Shown here: piece by piece, positions 1 to 6,664 of the stretch
Numbering within the stretch: position 1 is the stretch's first letter
Layout of the letters: each line of letters starts with the position of its first letter
IMG/VR virus record: IMGVR_UViG_3300044641_004431
Location: 1 to 39,531 of that record
Strand: one strand, 5' to 3'
Source: a virus
DNA: 39,531 bases
The notes under the pieces: model-generated
Seen by the model: the letters and a program-made list of their open reading frames with translations, nothing else
Told to the model about the DNA's origin: nothing
Databases searched by the model: none
Position numbers and translations under genes: made by a program

Positions 1-2
1 GA

Positions 3-1745
3 GCTATTGGAGTATGGGCTGGACAAGATAACAATATTGCAACTTGGGATGGTGAACAATGGTTATTTTATACACCAAGTGCTAGTGATTCAACTACAGT
101 TCTTACTGGTCCAAATGCTGGATATGTATATACTTTTGATGGAGCAGTTTGGAATATTACCATAACAACATCTCCAGGAGCAACACCTTTTTATATTGCA
201 GGCTCTGCAGTAGATGCTGGTGGTAACAAAACTTCACAAATTGCTAGAGTTTCAGGATTAACTTTAGGTTCAAATTCAGGTGCTTATGGATCATCTCCAC
301 TTACTGTAAGAGGTACAGGTTCTTTAGAGAATGTTGTATCTAGATGGGGTATGGGTGCAGGAAATGCAACTACCCTTGGTAACTGGTATAGAATTGCAGG
401 TTTTACTATTAGTAATAATACTAGCAAAAATTATCAAATATTAATTAATATTGGAGGTAGAAATCCTAACACATGGGCCTCTGCAATTTTACATATTAAT
501 TTAAGTAAAGTGTCTGGTACGGGACAAGGTATTTGTAGAGTAGTAAACAACTCTGGTCCTGGTTATCTTACATCAATAGATAATAATTTTAGACTTGATG
601 AATCTAATTTTGAATTTAGAAGATATGCAAATGCTGGAGCAGGTACTGTTAATTTCAGACTATACTATAAACCAACTGTACTAAATACTTCTATGTCAGC
701 TACGGTTCTTAATTCAGCTGGTGGTACAACTACTGCAATAGGAATACAATGGTTTAACACATATTTAGGAGCTGTAATTGAAGGTCCTGCTTCAGGAGGT
801 ATTACTGCTAATTATGCTACATTTAACTATTCAGGACAAAGAACTAATATATCTGCAATTATAGATCCAACAATTCTTGACGATACAAATTTTCAATATA
901 CTATTGGTTCATTATGGTATAACACAGTTACTCAAAATGTATTTCAATGTTTAGATAATACATTAAATGCAGCAGTATGGAAACAAATTACAAATGAAAT
1001 AGTTTTTATACCTCCTGTTGAACAATCAGAAATTAGAAGAGGTGCACTTGCAATTTCTGGTATTACGAGTACAGGTTCTTTTGGTGGTATTACACCAGTA
1101 TTAACTGGCTCGGCAGTTGCTATATCATTTGGAGGAACCGTACCATTACCAAAATTAAGATTACTTACAACAACAGGTACTACAAACTCAACTGTTGGTA
1201 TAAATTATGGTGCATCTGGTATTGTAAATAGATTAGGCAAAGGATTTAGATTTATTGGAAGTTATATCTATTCAGATCAGTCAGCTGGAGGAACTAACTG
1301 GTTTGTACCAGGAGCAAGACAATTTATTGGTTTAACAACTGGTTTAGCATTATTACCTATTTCAAGTACTAATACTGTTGAAACAAGACAGAATATTATC
1401 GGTATGGGTTCTGATTCAACAGATACAAATCTGCAAATTTTTCATAATGGTACTTCTGCTACAGCAACTAAGATTGATTTGGGTGTCAATTTTCCAGCAA
1501 ACAAAACTGGTGCAGTTGCAAATGGTGAAGCTTATCAATTGGAATTATACAATGTATTTGGTTCATCTGATGTAAAATATAGAGTACGAAAACTTTCAGA
1601 TGGAACAGAAGTAACTGGTACTATATCTACTAATCTACCTTCTGGTGCTGTTGACTTAGGACCTCAAGTTGTAAGAACATCTGGTAGTACCTCTCAAAAC
1701 GTCTCTATTGACGTTATTCAATTAACTGCATATACAAGAGAATAA
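3..1745 (+). CDS. tail fibre / receptor-binding protein, C-terminal part (5' end outside window)
   Basis: The reading frame is open from the first bases of the window, so the ATG at 351 is internal and the true start lies upstream; about 580 residues are visible. The first 30 residues (GVWAGQDNNIATWDGEQW, then LFYTP) match the repeat style of DUF2793-type phage tail-fibre modules, in which short Trp/Gly/Asp-rich motifs decorate a fibre. The rest is Gly/Thr/Ser/Asn-rich and beta-strand-like, with no catalytic motif visible. A YTIGSLWYNT motif near visible residue 300 resembles the 'x-G-x-x-W-Y-N' motif common before fibre tips. The last third looks like a beta-sandwich receptor-binding tip. 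It sits directly before the lysis genes, a common place for fibres. The fibre role is inferred from composition, motif and position; the receptor is unknown. Confidence 0.7.
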   Translation, partial: AIGVWAGQDNNIATWDGEQWLFYTPSASDSTTVLTGPNAGYVYTFDGAVWNITITTSPGATPFYIAGSAVDAGGNKTSQIARVSGLTLGSNSGAYGSSPLTVRGTGSLENVVSRWGMGAGNATTLGNWYRIAGFTISNNTSKNYQILINIGGRNPNTWASAILHINLSKVSGTGQGICRVVNNSGPGYLTSIDNNFRLDESNFEFRRYANAGAGTVNFRLYYKPTVLNTSMSATVLNSAGGTTTAIGIQWFNTYLGAVIEGPASGGITANYATFNYSGQRTNISAIIDPTILDDTNFQYTIGSLWYNTVTQNVFQCLDNTLNAAVWKQITNEIVFIPPVEQSEIRRGALAISGITSTGSFGGITPVLTGSAVAISFGGTVPLPKLRLLTTTGTTNSTVGINYGASGIVNRLGKGFRFIGSYIYSDQSAGGTNWFVPGARQFIGLTTGLALLPISSTNTVETRQNIIGMGSDSTDTNLQIFHNGTSATATKIDLGVNFPANKTGAVANGEAYQLELYNVFGSSDVKYRVRKLSDGTEVTGTISTNLPSGAVDLGPQVVRTSGSTSQNVSIDVIQLTAYTRE

Positions 1746-1972
1746 TGAAAAAGTTTACAATAAAATTAACCACTAGTAGAAGAATCTATGATGGAAATTA
1801 CTATGTAGAATACATACCAGATAATGAGTATGATGATAAAGTAAAAAAATGTGACATTGTTCCGTATGATCAAATTGAAGATTTAGTATATTTGGAACAA
1901 GTAAGAGTAGAGCTTTATGATATACTTGAAGATATGTTTGGTAGTGAATTTACTAATAAATATGAATTATAA
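1745..1972 (+). CDS. small hypothetical acidic protein
   Basis: A 75-residue protein whose ATG overlaps the fibre stop codon by one base (TAATG), so it is probably translated by coupling. It begins with a basic beta-like stretch (KKFTIKLTTSRR) and continues acidic (DNEYDD, EDLVYLEQVRVELYDILEDM), ending in a likely helix. No membrane segment, signal peptide or known motif is visible. Its place between the fibre and the lysis genes suggests either a fibre accessory or a minor lysis-cassette protein, but nothing in the sequence decides this. Confidence 0.6.
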   Translation: MKKFTIKLTTSRRIYDGNYYVEYIPDNEYDDKVKKCDIVPYDQIEDLVYLEQVRVELYDILEDMFGSEFTNKYEL

Positions 1973-1975
1973 AAA

Positions 1976-2311
1976 ATGGAAACTTGGGTTTTAACAATTG
2001 CAATATTTACAGCAAGTACAATTCTTGCAATAATTGGATTCTTTTTAAGAAGTGCTTATAGTACAATCAATAAACAAATTGAAGTTTTAACTTTGGAAAA
2101 TCAAAAAAGAATTGAAGATCAAGGAAAGTTAAAAGGTAAGTTTGAATTATTAGAACAAGAGAACAGATTGAAACTCCAACATATTGAAGAAAATACTCAA
2201 CATGAGATCAGAGTAATGGCAACCAAGATAGGTGATTTATCTGATACTGTGGGAGAGCTTGTAAGGATTCAAATGAACGGATCAACTAGAAGAAGAAACA
2301 ATAATAATTAA
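1976..2311 (+). CDS. membrane-anchored coiled-coil protein (i-spanin-like)
   Basis: This 111-residue protein has one N-terminal membrane segment at about residues 4-25 (TWVLTIAIFTASTILAIIGFF), followed by a long charged coiled coil (about 30-95) with heptad-like Leu/Ile spacing and a basic, Asn-rich tail. One inner-membrane anchor plus a periplasmic helix is the architecture of inner-membrane spanins (Rz-like), which help fuse inner and outer membrane after the cell wall is degraded. It is followed by a holin-like gene and an amidase, which supports a lysis role. No separate outer-membrane lipoprotein spanin is evident here. It could alternatively be a holin regulator. Confidence 0.55.
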   Translation: METWVLTIAIFTASTILAIIGFFLRSAYSTINKQIEVLTLENQKRIEDQGKLKGKFELLEQENRLKLQHIEENTQHEIRVMATKIGDLSDTVGELVRIQMNGSTRRRNNNN

Positions 2312-2314
2312 GTT

Positions 2315-2548
2315 ATGTCAATAAAGAAAAGATGGAATGCACCCACTCCAAAGTTTTGGAAGAAAGTGCAACAGATTGCAATAGCAGCAGGAGCAGTAGC
2401 AGGTGTTATTATAACAGCTCCTATTACATTACCAGCAGTAGTAGTAACTGCAGCAACTTATGTTGTAACAGCTGGTACAGTAGCAGCAACATTAGCTCAA
2501 CTTACAGTTGATGATAAAAAAGTTGAAGAAATAGAAACCCCTAAATAA
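2315..2548 (+). CDS. putative holin
   Basis: A 77-residue protein with a short basic N-terminus (KKRWNAPTPKFWKKVQ), then an almost unbroken Ala/Val/Thr/Ile-rich hydrophobic stretch from about residue 20 to 66. That stretch is long enough for two membrane helices, split near a Pro-containing turn (ITAPITLPA). A short charged tail follows. Small size, two possible membrane passes and a place immediately upstream of the endolysin gene fit a holin that would let the amidase reach the cell wall. Holins share little sequence, so the call rests on topology and context. Confidence 0.6.
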   Translation: MSIKKRWNAPTPKFWKKVQQIAIAAGAVAGVIITAPITLPAVVVTAATYVVTAGTVAATLAQLTVDDKKVEEIETPK

Positions 2549-2554
2549 ATAAAA

Positions 2555-2857
2555 ATGGCAAAGAAAGAAAAAAAAGTAAAAGACATTGAGGTGGAAGTAA
2601 AGACCAAAAAAGTCAAAGCTAAAGTAGTTAAGAAGGACAAAAAACTTAAAGTAGAAGTTGATACTCCTAAAACAGATGTGGTTCTTACTTCAGATGAAGT
2701 AGAAAAAAAGTTTAAACTAGATAGTGAAAAACTTGACGTTGAAGTAACTAAAACCGAAGAAGGTACAGAAGTTAAAGTAGATGCTAAATCTTCTGCACTT
2801 AAAAAAGTAGGTGAATGGTTAGCTAAATTTTATGTGAAAAAATTTAATAAAAAGTAA
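2555..2857 (+). CDS. Lys/Glu/Val-rich small protein of the lysis region
   Basis: This 100-residue protein is made almost entirely of Lys, Glu, Val, Asp and Thr in alternating patterns (for example VEVKTKKVKAKVVKKDKKLK). It should form an extended charged beta or coil region, followed by a C-terminal amphipathic helix (SALKKVGEWLAKFYVKKF). There is no signal peptide and no catalytic motif. It lies seven bases after the holin-like gene and one base before the amidase gene. Its leader (AAATAAATAAAAATGGCA) closely resembles those of the capsid gene and a fibre gene, which suggests good expression. Function unknown; the terminal helix might bind membrane or DNA. Confidence 0.6.
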   Translation: MAKKEKKVKDIEVEVKTKKVKAKVVKKDKKLKVEVDTPKTDVVLTSDEVEKKFKLDSEKLDVEVTKTEEGTEVKVDAKSSALKKVGEWLAKFYVKKFNKK

Positions 2858-2858
2858 T

Positions 2859-3737
2859 ATGCAAGTATTAAAGAAAGGAAGTAAGGGTGAATCAGTGAGA
2901 ACCTTACAAGAATTCTTGAAGATTACAGTAGATGGAGATTTTGGGCCAAAGACAGAGAGTGCTGTAAAATCTTACCAAAAGAAAAATGGACTAGCAGTAG
3001 ATGGTATAGTTGGTCCTAAAACATGGGCTCATATGGGTATTCTTACAACAGACAATGCTGAGAATATTGAAACATCAAATGCTCTAGAAATTAAAAAACA
3101 TTACATGCCTGTAGGAACATACTTTCCAGGACCCGTTCCTAAAGATTGGATCTTCCTACATCATACTGCCGGAGGAGCAAATCCTTATCAAGTAGCAGAT
3201 ATGTGGGCTAGAGATAATAGAGGTAATGTTGCTACTGAGTATATATTAGGTGGACAATCAGTTGATGGTAAAAATAAAACCTATGATGGAGAAATGGTAC
3301 AATGTTTTCCTGACGGAGGTTATGGATGGCACACAGGTACAGGTAACTCTTTAATGCACAGAAATTCTGTTGCTATAGAAGTATGTTGTATGGGTCAGAT
3401 AGTAAATGGTAAGACTTATGTAAATACTACAGCTGATCCAAGTCAAGTAATTAAACTAGCTAAACCATTCCGTGGATTCCAATACTGGCATAACTATTCT
3501 GAAGCACAGTTAAAAGCTCTTGAGAGTTGGATTAAATTTATTGCTGAAAAGTATTCTATTGATCCTAGAGTAGGTTTAGTAGAGTATGTTAAAGCAAAAG
3601 GTGCTGATGGATTTGATGTATTAGATGTTGCCCGAGCAGAAAAAACTCCAGGACTCTATACACATACTAATGTAATAAGAGGAAAAGTGGATATGTATCC
3701 ACATCCTGATTTAATTGACATGTTATTATCTCTGTAG
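2859..3737 (+). CDS. endolysin: N-acetylmuramoyl-L-alanine amidase with peptidoglycan-binding domain
   Basis: A 292-residue enzyme expected to cut the bond between N-acetylmuramic acid and L-alanine in peptidoglycan, releasing progeny phage. Residues 1-60 form a PG_binding_1 domain (KKGSKGESVRTLQEFL, VDGDFGPKTESAVKSYQKKN, VDGIVGPKTWAHM). Residues of about 95-285 form an Amidase_2/PGRP-type zinc domain: the FLHHTAGG motif supplies His101/His102, YGWHTG has His158, NSVAIEV has Glu174, and THTNVIRGKVDMYPHP gives His269, Lys276 and His282, matching the usual zinc ligands and catalytic Lys region. There is no signal peptide, so it needs the holin-like neighbour. It starts one base after the preceding stop. 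This order, cell-wall-binding domain first, is common among Bacteroidota phage endolysins. Confidence 0.9.
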   Translation: MQVLKKGSKGESVRTLQEFLKITVDGDFGPKTESAVKSYQKKNGLAVDGIVGPKTWAHMGILTTDNAENIETSNALEIKKHYMPVGTYFPGPVPKDWIFLHHTAGGANPYQVADMWARDNRGNVATEYILGGQSVDGKNKTYDGEMVQCFPDGGYGWHTGTGNSLMHRNSVAIEVCCMGQIVNGKTYVNTTADPSQVIKLAKPFRGFQYWHNYSEAQLKALESWIKFIAEKYSIDPRVGLVEYVKAKGADGFDVLDVARAEKTPGLYTHTNVIRGKVDMYPHPDLIDMLLSL

Positions 3738-3738
3738 T

Positions 3739-3897
3739 ATGAAGTTTAGAAATAGCTGGAAGAACAGAAAACCTAATTGGGGAATAGTAAATGTTAGATT
3801 TAGACTATCTTTAATTGATGTGTTTTCAGTAGAAATAGATCCTAAAAGAGAATTCTATTCAATTACAGTATTAAATTTTACTATTAAGAATAGATAA
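3739..3897 (+). CDS. small hypothetical protein (52 aa)
   Basis: I take the ATG at 3739, one base after the amidase stop (TAGTATG), rather than the in-frame ATG at 3715, which would overlap the amidase by 23 bases. The product is 52 residues: a basic Trp-containing start (RNSWKNRKPNWG), then alternating hydrophobic beta-strands (IVNVRFRLSLIDVFSVEID, SITVLNFTIKN). It resembles short beta-sheet proteins common in phages of Bacteroidota, but I cannot name a function. It is the last gene before a clear terminator, so it closes the fibre-lysis unit. Confidence 0.55.
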   Translation: MKFRNSWKNRKPNWGIVNVRFRLSLIDVFSVEIDPKREFYSITVLNFTIKNR

Positions 3898-3915
3898 ATA
3901 CATACTAACTTTAGT

Positions 3916-3947
3916 AATCCAGGTACTTTCTATGCCTGGATTTTTTT
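3916..3947 (+). terminator. rho-independent terminator after the lysis genes
   Basis: An 8-base perfect inverted repeat, AATCCAGG (3916-3923) and CCTGGATT (3935-3942), encloses an 11-base loop and runs into a T-tract (3941-3947). It lies 18 bases after the stop of the last lysis-region gene and before the packaging cassette, so it separates two transcription units. Confidence 0.85.
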
Positions 3948-3978
3948 GTTTAAATAATTGTAGTTTAAACTTTTTTAA

Positions 3979-4010
3979 TATATTTGTCTAAACTTTAATT
4001 AATATATTAT
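3979..4010 (+). promoter_or_regulatory. candidate promoter for the packaging operon
   Basis: After the terminator, the AT-rich gap carries TATATTTG (3979-3986), an exact fit to the Bacteroidota -7 box TAnnTTTG. A TTG (3958-3960) lies about 18 bases upstream as a weak -33 match. A second AT-rich octamer, TATATTAT (4003-4010), overlaps the first possible ATG and recurs before other units in this window. The position between a terminator and a long operon supports a promoter, but AT-rich DNA gives chance matches and the site is unproven. Confidence 0.4.
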
Positions 4011-4311
4011 GGAAAACCAACAACAAATGGAGAATCTAACTCCAGAACAATTAGAAGCAAGAAGAGATGAGATGAAAGAGTTTTATGAGAAATCTGTTCC
4101 TTATCTTGAAGCACAAGCAAAGTATGAAAAGTTACTTACTGAAGTAGAGGAAGCAAGATATAAAAGAGCAACCATGCAGATTCAGTATGCAACAATGATG
4201 GCAGCTACTCAACCTCAAGAAGATTATGATGAGGAAGATGAGCTAGATCAACAACCACAAGCACCTGCAGAAAAAGCACCATCTGGAGGTAAAAAATTAA
4301 AAAGAGGATAA
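4009..4311 (+). CDS. small coiled-coil protein at head of packaging operon
   Basis: A 100-residue protein. Residues 8-65 are strongly helical and charged (LTPEQLEARRDEMKEFYEK, LEAQAKYEKLLTEVEEARYK), a probable coiled coil. The rest is a Gln/Pro/Asp-rich acidic linker (QPQEDYDEEDELDQQPQ) and a basic Gly-Lys end (SGGKKLKRG). An in-frame ATG at 4027 is preceded by AAAACCAACAACAA, the leader type found before several other genes here, so the true start may be 4027 (94 residues). Similar small helical proteins lie near the packaging genes of crAss-like phages, but no function is known to me. Its stop overlaps the next start by one base. Confidence 0.65.
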   Translation: MENQQQMENLTPEQLEARRDEMKEFYEKSVPYLEAQAKYEKLLTEVEEARYKRATMQIQYATMMAATQPQEDYDEEDELDQQPQAPAEKAPSGGKKLKRG

Positions 4312-4691
4312 TGGCTCTTGTCAATCAAGTACAAAAAAGGGTTAAAATGCCCAAATGGGATATTGTAAAATTTCAGATACTAACTCATTGTTATATTAAT
4401 CGTATAACAATGAGTGAATCTGATCTTGATTGTCTTACTTTATTAAGTTTTAATCAACCAATTGAATTAAGTAATTTTTGTTTAGATGCATCAGCTGAAG
4501 AAGATTGGATTTTTAAATCACCCCAAACGGTCAGAAATTCTATTAATAAATCTGAGAAAAATGGATTAATAGTTAAAGACCCTAATAATAAAAAACTTAT
4601 TATGTTAAATCCTGATATTAAAGTTCAAACAGGAGGAACTATATTATTAGATTATAAATTTTTGGGACATGATACCGAAGAAAGCCAATAG
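4311..4691 (+). CDS. winged-helix-like protein, putative DNA-binding
   Basis: A 126-residue protein beginning at an ATG that overlaps the previous stop. The middle reads like a helix-turn-helix with a wing: helices around residues 17-60 and 72-92 (SPQTVRNSINKSEKNGLIVK, where a recognition-like helix precedes 'NGLI'), then short strands (KKLIMLNPDIKVQTGGTILLDYKFL). Ser-x-x-Thr-Val-Arg-Asn followed by a 'KNGLIVKD' strand is typical of winged-helix folds. Its place beside an IHF-like protein and ahead of the terminase suggests a structural or packaging-linked DNA-binding role, not classic repression. The family is commonly seen near crAss-like packaging genes; its function is inferred. Confidence 0.6.
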   Translation: MALVNQVQKRVKMPKWDIVKFQILTHCYINRITMSESDLDCLTLLSFNQPIELSNFCLDASAEEDWIFKSPQTVRNSINKSEKNGLIVKDPNNKKLIMLNPDIKVQTGGTILLDYKFLGHDTEESQ

Positions 4692-5064
4692 TTTATACAA
4701 AGAACTAACTAAAGAATTTGATGTTTCCGAGGATCTTGTAGAAAGTTTAATTGAATCTTATTATAAGGTACTCAGAAAAAAATTAAGTAATTTAAGTGAC
4801 ACACGAATAAACGTAGATGGTTTAGGTCACTTTGTAATTAAAATTCAAAAAGTCAAGAAAGCAATACCTCATTATGAAAAAGTTTTAAAAAATCATGATA
4901 CCTCAACATTCGGTGCTTATCATAATAAAAAGAGTGTAGAAGAAAAATTAGAACTTTTAAAAAATATTGATGAAAAAATTGATAAAGAATTAACTAAGAA
5001 AAAAACTTTTAAAAATGAAAAATACTCTAAAACTAATTTGGCAGAACCGGAAACAGATAATTGA
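4669..5064 (+). CDS. IHF/HU-like DNA-binding protein
   Basis: A 131-residue protein whose start overlaps the preceding gene by 23 bases. Residues 10-60 match the N-terminal part of HU/IHF-like folds: two helices (LYKELTKEFDVSEDLVESLI, ESYYKVLRKKLSNL), then the turn and strand pattern 'TRINVDGLGHFVIKIQKVKK', equivalent to the 'V.L.GFGtF.v' segment of HU. The usual long DNA-binding arm with its Pro is not obvious, and a Lys-rich helical C-terminus (about 85-131) follows. IHF-like subunits are a known feature of crAss-like phages. It would act on phage DNA, perhaps bending it for packaging or condensing it. The last 50 bases overlap the next gene. Confidence 0.6.
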   Translation: MIPKKANSLYKELTKEFDVSEDLVESLIESYYKVLRKKLSNLSDTRINVDGLGHFVIKIQKVKKAIPHYEKVLKNHDTSTFGAYHNKKSVEEKLELLKNIDEKIDKELTKKKTFKNEKYSKTNLAEPETDN

Positions 5065-5314
5065 AGGTATAACTAACACTGTAATTAGAGATGAGACAGT
5101 AGAAGAAATAGCCAGATTAAGATATTCTATCTGTGATGAATGTCCAAGTAAAGGTAAGAAATGTGCTGTAAAAGGTACGGCTCCATGTTGTAATGAATGT
5201 GGATGTTCTCTTAACTTTAAGACAAGATCATTAGCTTCAGAATGTCCTCTTGGTAAATGGGATGCTGTTGCTACAGTAGAAGAAGAGGATGCATTAGATA
5301 ATCTTAAAGATTAG
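5015..5314 (+). CDS. Cys-rich, probably zinc-binding small protein
   Basis: A 99-residue protein with eight or more Cys in paired arrangements: YSICDECPSKGKKCAVKG, then PCCNECGCSLNFKTRS and a later ECPLGKW. CxxC spacing and the final Cys-Pro-x-Gly-x-Trp are typical of small zinc-ribbon proteins found beside terminase genes in phages of Bacteroidota. The first 30 residues are a basic helix (TLKLIWQNRKQIIEGI), followed by the helical stretch TVEEIARLR. It overlaps the IHF-like gene by 50 bases, and ATG 5015 is the only start that keeps the N-terminal helix. Function unknown; a nucleic-acid-binding or assembly role is plausible. Confidence 0.65.
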   Translation: MKNTLKLIWQNRKQIIEGITNTVIRDETVEEIARLRYSICDECPSKGKKCAVKGTAPCCNECGCSLNFKTRSLASECPLGKWDAVATVEEEDALDNLKD

Positions 5315-5318
5315 TCAA

Positions 5319-6149
5319 ATGATAAAATTTAATGCAGATAATCATAGTTATACTAGTTTAGATGGTGCATCTATTGATTGGATAAGTGTAACTACACTTG
5401 TTTCACATTTTAAAAAACCTTTTGATGCAAAGAAAGTTGCAGAAAGAGTTAGTAAAAATAAAAGATCTAAATGGTATGGTATTGATCCAGTAATCATTCA
5501 GCAAATTTGGACAAATGAAGCTGACAGATCTACTACACTGGGAACATGGTATCATAATCAAAGAGAAGATGACATATGTTCATTAGCCTCTATGGAAAGA
5601 GAAGGTGTTACAGTACCTGTATTTAAACCAAGTGAGGTTAAAGAAGGTGTTAAAATTGCACCTACACAAAAACTAGAACCAGGCGTGTATCCAGAACATA
5701 TGGTCTATCTTAGATCAGTTGGTATCTGTGGACAATCAGATTTAGTGGAAGTAGTCAATGGTAAAGTAAATATCATTGACTACAAGACTAATAAAGAAAT
5801 TAAAAAAGAATCTTATGTAGATTGGGAAGGTAAGTCAGAAAAAATGTTACTACCGGTAGATAATTTAGATGATTGTAATTTCTATCATTATGCTTTACAA
5901 TTGAGTATTTATATGTATATTATATTAAAGCATAATCCCAAACTTAAACCAGGAAAAATATTTATTCATCATATTATATTTGAAATAGAAAGGGAAGATA
6001 ACTGGGGATACCCTATAACTAAACTAGATGAAAATGGTGAACCACTTGTAAAAGAAGTTATACCTATGGCAATACCATATTTAGTTGATGAAGTACAGGC
6101 AATAATGCATTATCTTCATGATAACAAACATAAAATTAAAAAGAAATGA
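5319..6149 (+). CDS. PD-(D/E)XK superfamily nuclease (RecB/Cas4-like)
   Basis: A 276-residue protein with the motif order of RecB/Cas4-type nucleases: GTWYHN with His79 (the G-x-x-x-H motif), GICGQSDLVE with Asp141, NIIDYKTN giving the D-x-K core (Asp154, Lys156), and YALQLSIYMYI giving the Q-x-x-x-Y motif (Gln194, Tyr198). These residues would bind a divalent metal and cut DNA. No Cys cluster for an iron-sulfur centre is visible, unlike classic Cas4. It lies upstream of the terminase genes and ends in ATGA overlap with the next gene. In crAss-like phages such nucleases occur in or near this region; a role in DNA processing before packaging or in recombination is inferred. Confidence 0.8.
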   Translation: MIKFNADNHSYTSLDGASIDWISVTTLVSHFKKPFDAKKVAERVSKNKRSKWYGIDPVIIQQIWTNEADRSTTLGTWYHNQREDDICSLASMEREGVTVPVFKPSEVKEGVKIAPTQKLEPGVYPEHMVYLRSVGICGQSDLVEVVNGKVNIIDYKTNKEIKKESYVDWEGKSEKMLLPVDNLDDCNFYHYALQLSIYMYIILKHNPKLKPGKIFIHHIIFEIEREDNWGYPITKLDENGEPLVKEVIPMAIPYLVDEVQAIMHYLHDNKHKIKKK

Positions 6150-6664
6150 TTTTAACTAAACTTTTTGATGTTCAAAACGGAGTAGTAATTCCAACAGAAC
6201 ATTGTTATACTTTAAAAGCTTTGAAAGATGTTATGGATGAATATCCTGAAGATTATCTTAAAATATACATGTATCTTTTTTATATGTGTTGTCCTAATCC
6301 CGATCTTAATCCTTTTTTCTTTACTCCGGATGTGGATAAAGAAAACTTAATCATAGAACAAATTGGTGGTGATTTCTCTACTGAAGATGATACAATCTTT
6401 ACAGCATTACAGTTTTGCCAGAGAATGTATGAAACTCCTACATCTAGAGCATATAAAGGTATTGCTTCTATGTTAGATAGATTAGGAAGATATATGGAGA
6501 ATACTCCAATAACTCATGGTAGAGATGGAAACTTTAACTCTCTTATTGCTGCAGCTAAAAACTATGAAGCAATTAGACAGTCTTTCAAAGGTGCCTATAA
6601 AGATCTTCAGGAAGAACAATCAAGTAGAGTTAGAGGTGGACAAGGACTAGCATATGACATGTAA
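6146..6664 (+). CDS. conserved packaging-region protein, candidate small terminase
   Basis: A 172-residue, mainly helical protein that overlaps the nuclease stop (ATGA) and whose own stop overlaps the large-terminase start (TAATG). Helical segments include TLKALKDVMDEYPEDYLKIY, a Cys/Pro break (CCPNPDLNPFFF), and a long C-terminal helix region (SRAYKGIASMLDRLGRYME, NSLIAAAKNYEAIRQSFKGA). It ends in a Gly/Arg tail (SSRVRGGQGLAYDM). Its size, helical content and place directly before the large terminase fit a small terminase subunit, but no helix-turn-helix stands out, so this is mostly a positional call. Confidence 0.5.
   Translation: MILTKLFDVQNGVVIPTEHCYTLKALKDVMDEYPEDYLKIYMYLFYMCCPNPDLNPFFFTPDVDKENLIIEQIGGDFSTEDDTIFTALQFCQRMYETPTSRAYKGIASMLDRLGRYMENTPITHGRDGNFNSLIAAAKNYEAIRQSFKGAYKDLQEEQSSRVRGGQGLAYDM

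Noticed and set aside
351-353. ATG at 351 as the start of the first gene
   Set aside because: The same frame is open upstream to the window edge and encodes a DUF2793-like motif, so the ATG is internal.
3715-3738. ATG at 3715 as the start of the small gene after the amidase
   Set aside because: It would overlap the amidase end; ATG 3739, one base after the stop, fits the coupling seen throughout.
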